A DNA stretch of 64,000 nucleotides from Lepidodermella squamata (GCA_047495785.1 JBLDXI010000003.1:3348001-3412000), one strand, 5' to 3'; shown: positions 1-12,855, numbered from the stretch's first letter. The notes: generated by a model from the letters alone, not told the origin. Numbers and translations are program-made.

Positions 1-38
1 GGAGCCGGAGATTGTGGGTTCGAGTCCCATCTGGGTCG
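1..38 (+). tRNA. 3' half of a tRNA, probably tRNA-Arg (NCG)
   Basis: The window opens inside a tRNA. Bases 1-3 read as the last three of the anticodon loop (G36, G37, A38), 4-8 as the 3' anticodon stem, 9-13 as a five-base variable loop, 14-30 as a T arm with the TTCGAGT loop and a GTGGG/CCCAT stem, 31-37 as the 3' acceptor strand and 38 as a G discriminator. A T-rich Pol III stop follows at 44-48. G36 with a short variable loop fits Arg CGN codons and the sequence resembles animal tRNA-Arg, but the anticodon itself lies outside the window, so identity is inferred. Confidence 0.8.
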
Positions 39-703
39 CCTGATTTTTCTACAATTTAAAATTTAAAAATTCATTCTATGGTTTTTGAGCTTGAGAATAA
101 AATAGGAAATCTACAAGAATAATACATAATGCTTTTTTCGGCTCTCGGTTTTTTCGGGTTTTCTCTTCTTGATTTTAACCGACCCTCTAATGGCCGAAGA
201 CTAGAAAAGCTGAATCTATCAATGCTTTGCATCTAGCGCAATTACTGTGACCCCAAGTGGAAAATAAACGCCACCGCTGCTTTGCTCTTAGCAGTGAGTT
301 TTCATGTTTTGCTGGGATTTCCGGGTCCAAGTCCTTAGTTTCGACATTATTTTACCGTCAGTTCCGGTCGGCTTGTTACTTGTTACACGTCGGTCCTTGT
401 TACATTTTTTGTCCTCTATGAGCTAATTTTACTTTATATAATAATCGGAGGTAAGGTTTCACGCCTGCAATTATTGGTTATTGTGATAAGGCACAATCAA
501 GATAGTCATGGAAAAGAGCCGAAAACGTAATTCAGGCTTGTTTCCCGCCTCCTATTGCAGTCAACAGATGTTATATTGAGACTCGTGCCTCGCTTATGGC
601 CACAAATTCCCGCTCAGAAGCTTCACTCACGCTATAAAACTCAAACTTTAAAAACAGTCAATTAAATTTCTGTATTTCGACTCGATTTAGTTTCTAATTA
701 ATT
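39..703. other. intergenic, no gene seen
   Basis: Between the tRNA and the first VWA gene I see no convincing ORF, RNA or repeat. The last 100 bases or so must include the promoter and 5' UTR of the gene that starts at 704. Confidence 0.6.
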
Positions 704-3700
704 ATGGCAAAACTATCAGTTTTGCTTATTCTTGCGCCGTTTTTCGCCGCCGCATTCGCCACTGAGGACATAATAGAATGGTGTGGCATGGTTATTCACG
801 ACAAACCACAGGCGAAACCAGTTCCTCTGACTTCGGTTTCGGTTCACGCCGATGTTCGCGGCTGGGCTGTTGGCGTGACTGCAGAGCTCGAGTACAAAAA
901 TAACCTCGAAGAAGCCATTGAGTGCGAGTTCGTCTTCCCACTCACCGAAACGGCTGCAATTTATCAACTCGAAGCTGAAGTCGATGGTAAAAAACTCGTC
1001 GCTCAGGTCAAGGAGCGAAATGTTGCAGACAAGGAATACACGTAATATTAATTTTGAATTTTTAAATTATTTAATTTTTTTAGATTCGATTGAAATTATT
1101 TAAAATTTTGAAATTTTGAATTTTGAATTAAAATTGAAGTTTAAATGTAATTAAAAAGTTTAAAATTTAATTTAAAATTTAATTTTAATTAATTAACAGA
1201 AAACATGTAAAGTTTCAAATTTTTTTGCTTTCAGTGAGGCTGTGAAAAAGGGCAAGACTGCGTTTCACTTGGAGAGCCAGACTGGTACCACCGATGTCTA
1301 TCGCCTCCGCATTGGTAACCTGGCTGCCGGTCAATCAGCCACGGTTAAAATCGGCTTCGCCCAGCCGATCGATCGCGTTCTCAGCGATGGCCTGCTTTCT
1401 CTCAGCCTACCAGTCGTCCTCAACCCACGCTACGTCCCGAAGCACCAGATCGAAAATCGCGAAATCATCGACAAATTGTTCCTGGTGAAGACGCCGTTCG
1501 TCGCTGTTTCACAGGTTCAGTACAAGATGAAGTTTTCAGCCGACATCGACCTTGGCCAACTGCGTCAAATCGTCGATGTGAAGGCTCTGAATTCTAGCGA
1601 TATTCTCAAGGTGACGTATGGCGAGGGCAAAAACACGGCCAAGGTCGAGTTGACCAGCGATATCGTCCAAGATCACGACTTCACCCTGCTGATCACCCCT
1701 GACAAGGCGTTAAACTCGAAATCAGTTGTCTACGTCGAGCCAGGTGTTGCGGTTTCGAGCGAGTCGAAGCAACCGTGGTTGAACTACGACATTGCCGCGG
1801 CTTGGTTCGAACAATTCGACTCGGGTGATAAAACGTCTCAGAAGTCGATCGATGAATACTGGATCGTTGTCGATCGATCTGGGTCCATGTGGGGTGATAA
1901 GATCGTTGACGCCAAGTCGGCACTTGCTGTTATTGTCAAGAGCCTGCCATATGGCTGCAAGTTCAACATTATTGGCTTCGGCTCTACTTACAAGGTTCTG
2001 TTCGAGAAGGGGTGAGTGAAAAATGTTTTCATAAAAAAGGTTGATATAATAAGGATCCAGCTCTAAATTTGAATCTCTAGCACTAAATTCTTCGAATTCA
2101 CATATAATTCTTTAATTTTTCGATATTAACAGTCAGTTTGCAAGTTGTAAAATGCCGATATCGATTCCTACTGTCGATTTTTAAAACCAGTGACTTTATC
2201 AATATCAGCAGTCTGGAAAGCAAGAAATTGAACCTTTTGAACCTGTTTAAGCTATTGAAGCTATTGAAATCGAACCTTTCGAACCTATCGAACCTACTGA
2301 AATTGAACCTTTCGAACTAGTTAGACAATTGAAGTTATTGAACCCATTGATGTTGAACCTTTTGAACCTAAGTGGTGGTTGAGATGAAAAATCGCCTAAC
2401 TCGCAAAATTAAGAGATTTATGTTCTGGAACCTCGGCTTTAGTGGGGCAATTATTTAGAACTCATTCATACCCATTGTAATTTTTTCTCAGAGTTGTCGA
2501 TTACAATGAAGAAAATGTCAAGATCGCCATGGAACATGCCGATGGTCTCGAGGCCGATCTTGGTGGAACTGAAGTTCTGCAACCTCTTGAATTCATCTAC
2601 AAACAGGCGATTCGTGACGATGCTGGCAAAACCTCGCGCCGCTACATTGTCCTGCTAACTGATGGCGAAGTCAGCAACACGAATGAAGTCATCGAGCTGT
2701 GCCGCAAAAATGCTGATAAAACCCGCGTTTTCTCGGTCGGCATCGGCGAGGGAGCTAGCACTTCGCTGGTCAACGGCGTCGCTCGTGCCTCGCATGGCTT
2801 GTCTGAATTTGTCCGATCGGCCAAGGACCGTCTCCAGGCTAAGGTTATCTCTCTGCTCAAGGCGACGACCCTCAGCGCTGCTGAGGAGTTCACGATCGAT
2901 TGGAAGGTCAAGTCAGGATCAATGATTCATACTATTCCCGAAAAGCTTGAAGAAAGCGTTATTTTCTCAGGTAACACTGAACACGATAGATTTTAGCTTC
3001 CATGATTGGAAAATCAGACGTTTAATAATAAGAGATTTAAAAAATTCACAATGCTTCGTTGTTTCAATTTAAATCGTATTTTGAACAATGTATTACTCCA
3101 ATAATCTGCAACTCGATTATATTCTCAATTCGATTCCAAGTATTCTAAATTTTTATTTAATTTTTTTTAGTTTTTCAAAACTTCAATAAATGAGGGAAAT
3201 TTTGTGCGTCGACCAGATTGACCACTTTGTAGACCAACCGCGCGCGCACTTGTAGACCAATATGCGCGCGCGTCGACCAAAATGAGTGCGCGTGTAGACC
3301 AAAATTAGGGCGCGCGTAGACCAAGTAAATACAAGCCGTAAATAGGAGCCAACTATTTATTTTCGCAATTTTTGCAACGACAATCGGTAAATTTTTGATT
3401 AACAACGATGCAAGGGCATTTTCGACCCTTGCCAACTCGATTAACACAATTTTTGAAGGCTACGACGAGTTGAAAAACAACTGGCTACCTGTTTTCTCGG
3501 GGTCATGCGAGGAAGCCCAGGCTTTCCTTGGTAATAGGGACCCATTTTTTTGGCAACGAGGCGGCGAGTAGAGAAGAGGTTGTTACGTTGAACCTATATG
3601 GTTGTGCTACGGGAGGGCGTCGGCGTAAAAATGTTTTCTCGGCTTGGATGCTAGATCATTTTTTCTAAATTATGCGAATAGTTTAATAGAAGATAGCGGC

Positions 3701-6010
3701 CCGGCGGTCGACGCATCTTTCAATTCCGATCACTTGAAATTAGTCCTATAATAATATCGCAAATTGCTGACATCGTGTGATCATTTGAGCGTTTCAGAAA
3801 AAAATTACATGCAATTTGATCGGAGAAAAAAAATTAGAACGCTCAAATGATCACACGATGGATTTCTTAAAAAATCCTAGGATAAGTTGTAGCTGTTGAT
3901 TTGTTGTTGCAGATGTAGGTAGCGCGTTCATGGCGACCCAGTTCAATGACCGGACACGGTCCGTAGCTCTTATTCACGCAGCTAGTAGCTAAACCGGCGT
4001 GTAAACACTCCAATACAGATAATCCCTTGATCCGTCGGCTGTAAAACACGGCAAACTGTCTCAGACGTCGCGCGGGGGTTCGTGTCGAGGTGCGCAGCGG
4101 GTGCGTGCGTGTGCGCGTGTTGTTTGAAGATTGGATAAAATGGGTGGATTGCGCGTGATTGGTGCAATAAATGCGTTGCGAATCAGCTGCTTAACTTGAT
4201 CATTAAGTGCGGACACTGCTGTTGATTTCGCTGGGTGTCGGCGAGCAATCGAGTTAGTGAAAGCGACAACGGCTGACGGTGTTTCGACTGTTTTCAACTG
4301 GTTGCGGCACACGCTTCTGCCCGCACAATCGCAACAGTAGTAGGCTTCTGTCATGCCATTTCTGTCATGCCATTCTCGGTGCTGAGATTTTGCTGGTGTG
4401 ATTATTTGCCTTCAGGAAATCAGTGGCCTCGACGGAATTTCCCCGGAAAACTTCAACCCAATGGTGTGGGGTTTGTTTATAGGCCAACTCGTCCGCCTCG
4501 ACTATCTGCTTGATGATTGCCACTAAACAATCAGCCACCTCATCAACTTGATTTTCTATAGCCTCGGCGGTAAAAGGCTCCTCGGTCGATTTTTCACCTG
4601 AAAGCTCTTCGCCTGATAGCTCAAAGGATAATTGAAGGTTTAAAATCGTCAAAGGCATCGAAATTAGCCAAAATTAGCCGAAATACACGTTGGTCTACAA
4701 TTAAATTTTTGAATGGTCTACAATTTAACAGTTTGGTCGACAAGTGTGCGTGCTGGTCTACAGCTGTCGCGCTTGGTCTGCGCGCGCAGCCTTTTGGTCT
4801 ACGCACCACCTTGAGTGGTCTACAATTGTGCGTAATCTGGTCTACAAATTTTTCAACCCCTCAATAAATTAATGAATAAATATTTAAATTATTGACATTC
4901 AATTTTTTATAAAATTTATAAGCGCAAATTTTTAATTTTTAATTTTTTCATTATTTTTAAGGTGGCTCTGTCAGCCAATATGGAGCTTTCGCCCGTCAAT
5001 CTGGCTCTGACCTCACCGGATCGGCCACAATTAGCGGTAAAATCGATAACGAACCAATCACCGCCCGCGCTGAATTCTCCGTCCCGGCTACTCTCTTCTC
5101 AAGTTAGTCAAACATTTCTTAATCAAATTTTAATAAAATTCGATTTTTTTCATTAGAGCTCGATGACGCGCTGCCAATCCACCGTTTGAGCGCGAAGAAA
5201 TTCCTGACCAAGTTGGTCGATGAGTACAACGAGAAGAAGACGGAGAGCTTGCGAAAGGAAGCCGTCGACATTTCAATCGCTACTGGGGTTCTCTGCGAGT
5301 TCACCGCCTTCGTTGCTGTCGATGAAAGCCAACCGGCGGTCGAAAACGCGAAACAGCCGCTCTACGTCAAGATCGAGCGTCCATCGAAGTACGTCGAGGA
5401 AGACGAGGACAGGTTGGGTTTACGGTCCTACAGTGGACGGCTTGCTAGAATGAAAGTTTCCACTTCTGCTTACAGCCGTGGTGGTGTTTACACTGCTTCC
5501 TACGCCATGGGTGGCATGGGTGCTGCGGCTCCAAGTCTTCTTCAAGAGGCTGAATTCGATGCTGAAGCGGACGACCATGAAATTTCAGCATCAGCAGACT
5601 CTGAAACTTCGACCTCGGCCCGTTCGAAGGCTACAACTTCAACGCCATCGCCCTACTCGAACAGCAAGGCCGATCTCGATGCTTTGCTGAAGCTGCAAAC
5701 CTTCAAGGGCGCTTGGGAGATCACCGATAAGCTGCTTGAACTTATCAACGGTAACATCAAGTCGGCGGATAAGTTCACATCGGCCTCTCTGAAGGCGGCT
5801 ATCAAGGTTGCGACGAATGGCGCGGATGTTGACGAAGATTTCGCCGCGACTACGTCCGCCCTGGCTCTTCTTCGCAGCCGCTTCGCCGCGTTCAAGGACG
5901 AGTTCCAGATGATTGAGCAGAAGGCGGTCAATTACCTCAAGTCGAGCAAGTTTCTGGTTGGCGACGTCGAGGCTACGCTCAAGGCTGTCGAGGCGAAACT
6001 TGGATTTTAA
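704..6010 (+). CDS. secreted VIT/VWA-domain protein (VWA5A-like), copy 1
   Basis: Exons 704-1041, 1235-2011, 2492-2970, 4962-5102 and 5157-6010 give 862 aa. A hydrophobic signal peptide covers residues 1-19. A VIT domain follows (about 40-165, with the family's GNL, VLNPRY-type and 'VDGKKLVA' signatures). The VWA domain begins near 322 and has an intact MIDAS: D326-R-S328-G-S330, the later GGTE Thr and LLTDGE Asp. The C-terminal part carries the FTAFVAV stretch typical of VWA5A relatives. VIT/VWA proteins bind partners through a metal ion at the MIDAS; vertebrate VWA5A is generally treated as intracellular, so the signal peptide here is notable. A Ser/Ala/Gly-rich insert of about 70 residues (near 5460-5670) is absent from the neighbour copy. 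Intron 3 holds a transposon. AATAAA overlaps the stop codon at 6009-6014. The family is secure; the specific role is unknown. Confidence 0.9.
3183..4869. mobile_element. 1.67 kb DNA transposon with 9-bp target duplication in intron 3
   Basis: The element spans 3192-4860 and is flanked by direct repeats TCAATAAAT (3183-3191 and 4861-4869). Its ends are imperfect inverted repeats beginning GAGGG and GGGG (minus strand). Each carries an array of the motif GTAGACCA or GTCGACCA: about six copies at 3205-3330 and, in inverted orientation, about seven at 4690-4850. A 9-bp duplication with long subterminal repeats suggests a Mutator/MULE-like non-autonomous element. Two weak minus-strand ORFs (4365-4658, 4061-4354) lie inside; I do not recognise a transposase in them. 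Family assignment is inference. Confidence 0.75.
3771..3860. repeat. short inverted repeat nested in the intron-3 transposon
   Basis: Bases 3771-3794 and 3838-3860 are near-perfect reverse complements (23 nt arms around CATCGTGTGATCATTTGAGC), giving a strong hairpin with a loop of about 43 nt. It may be a small nested MITE. Confidence 0.7.
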
Positions 6011-6014
6011 ATAA

Positions 6015-7105
6015 AGAACAAAACAATTTTTTGACTTTTTTGACATTTAAAATTTTTAAAATCAAAGTGAAATCATGTTCGTGATACTCGGCTAAAATAA
6101 AACAGTTAACAGTTCGGATAATTTCTTGTTGCTGACGGCCGATTTATTTCAGGGCTGAAAAAGACCCGAAACATTTATTTTTCAAATCCATGGCATCTAT
6201 TTTTTTAGGCTGACAATTTTACGGGTAATAATGATCGATTAGGATGAATCACATGTAGCGTGAGACATTTGCTGAATTGGTCGATAAAATCCCCTGGGTC
6301 ATTTGAATTTTATTGTCACATTGCCGCGAGACTTTGTTCCCTAATCTGAGTACCTAACCATTTAATTTTCAAAAATTTCGGGTTTTTCTTTATAAACAGA
6401 TGCGTCACTTTCGACGCGATTCTATTGATTTTTTAGTTGATTCAATTAATTAGTGCCTCGATTGAACAACGTCCTCGATGAAGCGACAACTTGCCACTCT
6501 AAATGAGAAAATTTAGCTGATTATCTATAGCCGATTAGGACTCCACCTTGTTCTGCTGAAAAACCCAAACAACAGGGCAGCTGTGGGGTATTATTCTTAC
6601 AATATATATGTTAATATCTAATCGAAGCCTAATTCCTCTTTATTGGGTTTCCGCACTCAACGCCGCTTTAAGGATACTTCAGTTTCTGTCCACTTGTGAG
6701 TAAATAGAGAAACAAAACTCTTCAATGGCTTTAAATAGACTCAAACTATGCCGGAGTCGTAGCCGAGAGGATTTGACAAGATAAATTGTTGCTATTTTTG
6801 GCAGCTATGACCGAAATAACTATATTCCATACCCGAAACTACCCATGTCACACTTTTCAATGAACGATGAAAATAAATAAAATAGGTTATTTTCAAATGA
6901 TGAATTGCTAACTTTGACTGAAAAGAATAAATAGGGCATCTCTCCGTTTTCCTGAGCATACTTCTTCGGATGATGCCAGCTGGAACTTCACTGTAACACC
7001 TGTAAATCAAACTTGTGACATCGTTATGCTGCCACGGTGTTTAATTGAATCCCAGCATTTTGAGTCGCATTAAATTGAGTAAGAGGAGACACATTTTTCA
7101 AAAAC
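6015..7105. other. intergenic, no gene seen
   Basis: This gap between the tandem VWA genes is AT-rich, with no ORF that looks coding and no repeat I can support. It should contain the promoter of the second copy. Confidence 0.6.
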
Positions 7106-9975
7106 ATGTTAATAAACTTACTAGTTTTAATTTGTTTCACAAGCCGGTCGATAACCGCCGACCCGTCTGAAAAAACCTCGCATCTAACCGGCGCAGTTTA
7201 TTACCCGGATGGCGAAGATTCTAAACCAGTCCCACTGCCTTTAACTTCTGTTTCAATTGACGCTGATATCCGTGGATGGGCTGTGGGCGTGACAGCCGAA
7301 TTGCGGTATCGAAACACCCTGGGCGAGGCCATCGAGTGCGAATTCATTTTCCCACTCGCTGAATCGGCGGCTATTTACAAATTAGAGGCGGCGGTTGACG
7401 ACAAAATTCTAGTGGCTGAAATTAAAGAACGCGAGATTGCCGAACGAGAATTCACGTAAATTTAAAAATAATTAATTTAAAAAATTCAAAATTTAATTTT
7501 AAATTTAGAAAATTTCCAAATTATTGTACAATTATTCCTTAAATTTTTCCAGCACGGCGCTTGGTGAAAGAAAACTTGCGATCCATTTTCAAAAACACAC
7601 CGAACAAGCCGATGTGTACCGCCTCCGATTGGGAAATCTCGATCATCTGAAGACTGCCGTGATCAAAATCGGCTACGCCCAGCCGCTCGATCGTGTTTTA
7701 GACGACGGTCTGCTATCCTTGACGCTGCCAATGGTGCTCAACCCTCGCTATGTGCCGAAAGATCAAGTCAAAAGCCAAGACGAGGATGACAAGCCGTTCC
7801 TTGCCATCTCATCCTACAAGTACAGAATGTCATTCAGCGCAACGGTGAATCTAGGCAATCGTAAAATCTCTGAAATCACAGCCCGCCATCCTAGTGATAA
7901 GTTGGAAATCTCGTATAACGAAGGTCGAACTGCTGCAGAGGTGGAGTTGTCCGAAAATTTCGCCTACGACCACGATTTCACGCTGCTGATAAAGCCGAAG
8001 GTCGAGCTGTTCGAACACGCTTATTCCAACATTTTCATCGAACCGGGCCGGGAATCGGATTCAGAACCAGGATGGTTGAACTACAACATCGCCTCGGTTT
8101 GGCTGGGCAGGTTTGAGAGTGATGAAGAGGTGAAATCGGTCGATGAGTACTGGCTTGTTATCGACCAGTCTGGGTCTATGGCTGAAGACGGCGGCAAGCG
8201 ATTAACCGATGCTAAATCAGCACTGGCCATTGCAATCAAGAGTCTCCCCTTCGGCTGCAAATTCAACATCATTGGCTTTGGCTCGTTTTTCAGACCACTT
8301 TTCAAAACCGGGTACAGTGCTGTTTCGCTGAGTTTTTAATTAATCAATGATATAATATTTCTCACTAATTAATTAATTAAATCACCATTTTTTTAATTTT
8401 TACCTGTTACTCCATATATTTTATAAAAAATTATTGATAACGTCTTGGTGTGATCTTTTTGCACAAATTATGAATCATCACTTTGCAAAAAATGCAGCGA
8501 TGATTCATAATTATTAGCTCTTGTTCACACAAAGGTATTAATTAATTAATTTAATTATTTAAAAAATTTATTTAATTTATTTAATAATTTATTTTATTTT
8601 ACAGCGCTGTCGATTATAAGGAAGAAAACGTGAAAATTGCATTGGACCACGCTGCGGCTTTGAAAGCTGACCTTGGCGGGACAGAAATTTTGAAGCCACT
8701 CAACTTCATTTACCAGAAGCCGATTCGTCGCGACAAAGGCGCCCGCCGTTTCATCATTTTATTAACCGACGGCGATGTCAGCAATACGAAACAGGTCATC
8801 GACATGGTGCATGTGAATTCGAAATACAACCGCGTCTTCGCGATTAGGATCGGGGAAGGCGCTGGAACAGCTCTGGTGAATGGCGTAGCTGCGGCCTCGA
8901 ATGGCCTGGCAGATTTCGTCCGAAGTGCCGATGATCGTCTTCAGGCGAAAGTTATTTCGATGGTTAAAGCTACTTTTCAGACTGATTTGAATGAGGAAAT
9001 CAGTATCAATTGGAATCCGCAAGAAGGCGCGACGTTTCTCCATGTTTTTCCGGAAAAAATCGGCGAGCGAAGTTTGCTAGAATCCGGTAAGTCGGATTTC
9101 GCCTTGAACTAATTTTGCCTTTTTTCGACATTTTTAATTTTTTTTTAAATTCAATTAAAGGCGGGTCAGTCACGCAGTTCGCTGTATTCAGGCGCGATTC
9201 GAAATCAGCCGACATCGAAGTTTCAATCGATAAAAATCTGCAAGATCTATCCCTGCCTGAATCACTTATTTCAGGTTACTTATTTTTTTATAATTTTTTT
9301 CGCCTTGATTTTTACCTGTAAATACCAGGCTCGAATGATCCTATGCCCGTTCATCGCCTAGCGGCTAAAAAGTGGCTTTCGCAACTGGCGGCTGAATATT
9401 TGAAAACGAAGTCTGAAGCCACCCGTCAAAAGGCAATCGAAATTTCTATCGCAACTAAGGTTCTTTGCGATTTCACAGCATTTGTTGCTGTCGAGGAAGC
9501 CGAGGGTGATTATGGCGGCGACGAAACTGAGAATGGCGAGTCGAAAATTTCCAAGAATTTGATGCGCATCGAACAGCCAGAAGTTTTTGAATCTCGGCTT
9601 TGCTTATCAAATTGTAAACCAGCTGATCGAAATGAATTCGAAGCCCTGCTAAATATGCAGCTGTTCAGCGGATCATGGCAGTTGAGTGATAAATTACTCG
9701 AAATGTTGAACTCAAATATCGGGAAAAACACGCCTCGTTTCACTGCTGAATCTCTGAGAAAAGCTGCGAAGAAATCGGGTTATGGCGCTAATTTCGACGA
9801 TAATTTCGTTGGAACCGCCACGGCGGTTTGTTTACTGCGCGGCCGATTCGGGGATTTCAAGGCCGAATACAACCTTATGGAACAGAAAGCGGTCAAATTC
9901 CTGAAATCAACAAAAATGCTGAACAGCGATTTTGAGGCGTTTTTCAATTCTTTCGAAGCTGGTCTTGGATTCTGA
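7106..9975 (+). CDS. secreted VIT/VWA-domain protein (VWA5A-like), copy 2
   Basis: Exons 7106-7455, 7553-8311, 8605-9086, 9161-9274 and 9329-9975 give 783 aa. The exon number, intron positions and all four intron phases match copy 1, so the two arose by tandem duplication. Residues 1-18 form a signal peptide. The VIT domain is followed by a VWA domain whose MIDAS is intact (D321-Q-S323-G-S325, then GGTE and LLTDGD). The C-terminal region again has FTAFVAV and ends in the same GLGF-type tail as copy 1 (KLGF). It lacks the Ser/Ala/Gly-rich insert of copy 1. Paralogue divergence is large, so the duplication is not recent. AATAAA near 9988 can serve as poly(A) signal. A secreted or cell-surface binding role is inferred from the signal peptide and MIDAS. 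Confidence 0.9.
8466..8512. repeat. small inverted repeat in intron 2 of VWA copy 2
   Basis: AATTATGAATCATC at 8466-8479 is matched by its reverse complement at 8499-8512, forming a 14-bp stem with a loop of 19 nt. It could be a MITE remnant; no target duplication was found. Confidence 0.55.
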
Positions 9976-10325
9976 TGATAATTGCTTGAATAAAAAATTG
10001 TTGTTTTTTTCATTCATTATTCCAGGGTTTTTCTAGAATGAAGGAATTGACCTGGGGCGGATTGATAAGCGTGATATAAAAAAAGCGGCCTATCGCACGC
10101 TTCATTGATAGCGGAATTTCGTATCTGATATAAAACCGCCGGTCATGCAGTTGAAACTATTATAACATGTTGAAAATCGGCAGCAGTGATAACGACGAAT
10201 GAGATTTACAAATTTCCATCGCAATAGTTTAAAAAATCATCAGCTTAGAATTCAGTTTCCATTTTTTGAATTTCTATTAATTTCGAAAAATTAAAATTAG
10301 GCTTTTCCTTGATAATTTTGAGAGC
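9976..10325. other. intergenic, no gene seen
   Basis: A 350-base gap containing the 3' end of VWA copy 2 and the promoter and 5' UTR of the dehydrogenase gene. Nothing else is recognisable. Confidence 0.6.
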
Positions 10326-11335
10326 ATGGCTGAAAGTCCGAGAATTCTTGTCACGGGTAATTTCCATTTTTCTGCCTTTTATTTGCCGAATTTCTGGGTT
10401 ATTTTATTACAGGTGGGGCTGGTATGATTGGCAGCATGATAGTTCACAAATTGCGCGCTAAATACGGCAATGACAACGTGATTGCGGCCGACGTGCGTCG
10501 CGACACTGCGACACCGGTCGGCGAGCCGTTCGAACAGTGCGACATCACCGAGTTCGAGAGCCTCGAAAGCATCGTTGTCAAACACAAAATCACATGGCTC
10601 ATCAACGAATCCGCAATTCTTAGCCTCGCCTGTGAAATGAACCCGCAACTCGCGATGAAAGTCAATTTGATCGGCTTTCAAAACATCATGGAAGTTTCGA
10701 GGCTTCATAACCTACGCGTCTTCTCCGCATCGACCATCGCGTCATTCGGACCGTCGACCCCGAGGGTCATGGTCCCGGATATCACCATCCAACGCCCGCC
10801 TGGCCTATACGGCTCGACTAAGGTCCACAACGAATTAATCGGCGAATTTTACCACCGCAGATACGGCGTTGATTTCCGGTGTCTACGCTACCCGACCGTC
10901 ATCGCGCCTTCGGGTGAAGCCCGCGGCCGAGTTGTCGACTTTGCCGTTCAAATTTTCGACGAAGCCGTCAGCTCTGGTCACTACGTCTGCGACGTTGCCG
11001 AGTCGAGCAGCCTGCCCTTCCAGCTGGTCGACGATACCGTCGATGCGACAATTCAATTCATGGAGGCTCCGAATGAAAAATTAACCCTGCGAACGTACAA
11101 CATCACGGCATTCAGTTGCACAATCGGCGAGATTGCGGCTGCGATTAAGAAATTGATCCCGGAATATAAGGTGGAATTCAAGCCTAACCCAGCCAAGCAG
11201 CTGATTATCGACGGCATCCCTCAATCGCTGGACGACAGCCGGGCTCAGCGCGATTGGGGCTGGAAAGCTAGCTATGATATGGAAAAGACGGTCAAGGAGG
11301 TGATTCATCGTCTGAAATCAGCGCGAGCTAAATAA
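10326..11335 (+). CDS. TDH: L-threonine 3-dehydrogenase (SDR family)
   Basis: Exons 10326-10356 and 10413-11335 give 317 aa. The enzyme oxidises L-threonine to 2-amino-3-oxobutyrate with NAD+, feeding glycine and acetyl-CoA formation. The Rossmann motif TGGAGMIG lies at residues 10-17 (the intron splits the first of its glycines). The conserved STI-x-x-FG segment is near 116-122, and the SDR catalytic pair is Y143-x-x-x-K147 in YGSTK. Downstream RCLRYP and the C-terminal DDS-x-A-x-x-DWGW signature are diagnostic for animal TDH. The protein starts at MAESPRILVTG with no room for a mitochondrial presequence, although animal TDH is usually mitochondrial; an upstream exon was not found. Otherwise it looks complete and functional. 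AATAAA occurs near 11411. Confidence 0.93.
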
Positions 11336-12855
11336 TGAGAAAAAACACGCCAATAATGGCTCGAGGCCAGAATAATAATAATTTGACCTAATAATTTGCG
11401 TATAAAGATAAATAAAAAGCGCCGATCGTTGCTAGGCTATAGATTAATCCTCTGTTATTATGGCGATCGGCTATTTTTTTTGCGACGTAATAAAAAAGTG
11501 ATTCACTGCGCTGCGTAATTTTTACTACGCTATAATATCCAGGTCTTTAAAATGAACGCACTTCTTAATCCTGATAAGACTTGACTAGAAATTTGAAAAT
11601 CGGACAATTTTTGTCAAAAGTTTGGCAACCCATCAGATAATCGAAGTTGTTTTTTTATCAATTTAAAATCAGTTTAAAATTGTAAAATCGGATCATTATC
11701 TCACCATTGAGGTCGGGAAGGTCAATGCGAATGAGAATTATTGCTAAATTTTTCAAGGGAAATAATGTGACAATTGGCGAGAAAGTTCGATAATCTGCGC
11801 TTTGGGCATTTAATAAGTCGTATTTATTACCAGCTCACAATCAACGTAAAAAAAAGAAGCGATCGACCCGGCCTTTTTACTGCCGTAAATTGCGCACAAT
11901 TGTAAACACTTAAAATGCAATAATATGGCTTGTAGAATATATCATCTTATACTATTGATGATGATTGTTTGTAAGGCTCGCAATTTTTACGCACAGCAGC
12001 AATAATTGATCGGTTATTTTTCTTCCTCACGAATTGTTTGCCGATACAAAATTTCTAAGCATTCTCGTTATTGGCTTAAGACTCATTGAATCATTCATAG
12101 GAAAATATGCTATATGTACATTTAATTCGCGCAAAACTTGTCCGGAAAAACTTGCTATATAGTAAATTTCATTATTTCTTCTCTGCGCGCATAAACAATT
12201 TGTTTAAGTGGGAAAATTTAAATTTAATAGCTGTCAGAATTCAATAACTCGACCCGATTTTTCATCGTTTTGCCAGACATTTTGTCTTGCTTGCCATGTC
12301 AATGTCGATAAATATTTCATTATGTTTTTTCCAATCGAAAACTTTTTTCAATCATATCAATGTGCAAGCCACGAGAGACATTACCGTTTCGTGTTTTCGC
12401 CGTATGAGTGACTTGTTTTAATTGAAATTAAAAAATCATATGTTTCATATCGATATGTATTACACGCGTTCGCGAGCAATTATTTTAACGATTAGTTTTT
12501 ATTGTTTTGGAGGCCGGCGCCTCAAGCGACACGGCAAAAGCGAGCCCTAAATACGCCCACGAAAATCGATCAGCTCGCCCGGCTATTGCTGCCAAAAGTG
12601 TTCGGCAGTCTGCTATAATTCGAGCCCGGAACATATAATAATAATAATAAATCCATTTAATATGAATTTCGCCACAAGAGTTCGAAATGATTTTTGTTTC
12701 ATAATTCTATAACATCGCAACTGCCCCCTTTCCGGGTGAAACAATAATGGTTTATAATTTATTTTACCTTCTAAATTACTTCCCCCTTTTATTATCTAGA
12801 CCTTGAAAACCGGACTGTTTAACTCATGCGAAAAATGATAAATTGACCGCGCAAT
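11336..12855. other. intergenic, no gene seen
   Basis: About 1.5 kb of AT-rich sequence with no coding-like ORF or recognisable RNA. It separates the dehydrogenase from the GPCR gene and includes the latter's upstream region. Confidence 0.55.

Noticed and set aside
4061-4658. Minus-strand ORFs inside the intron-3 transposon as a transposase gene
   Set aside because: Short, no recognisable catalytic motif or splice structure; kept only as possible relics.
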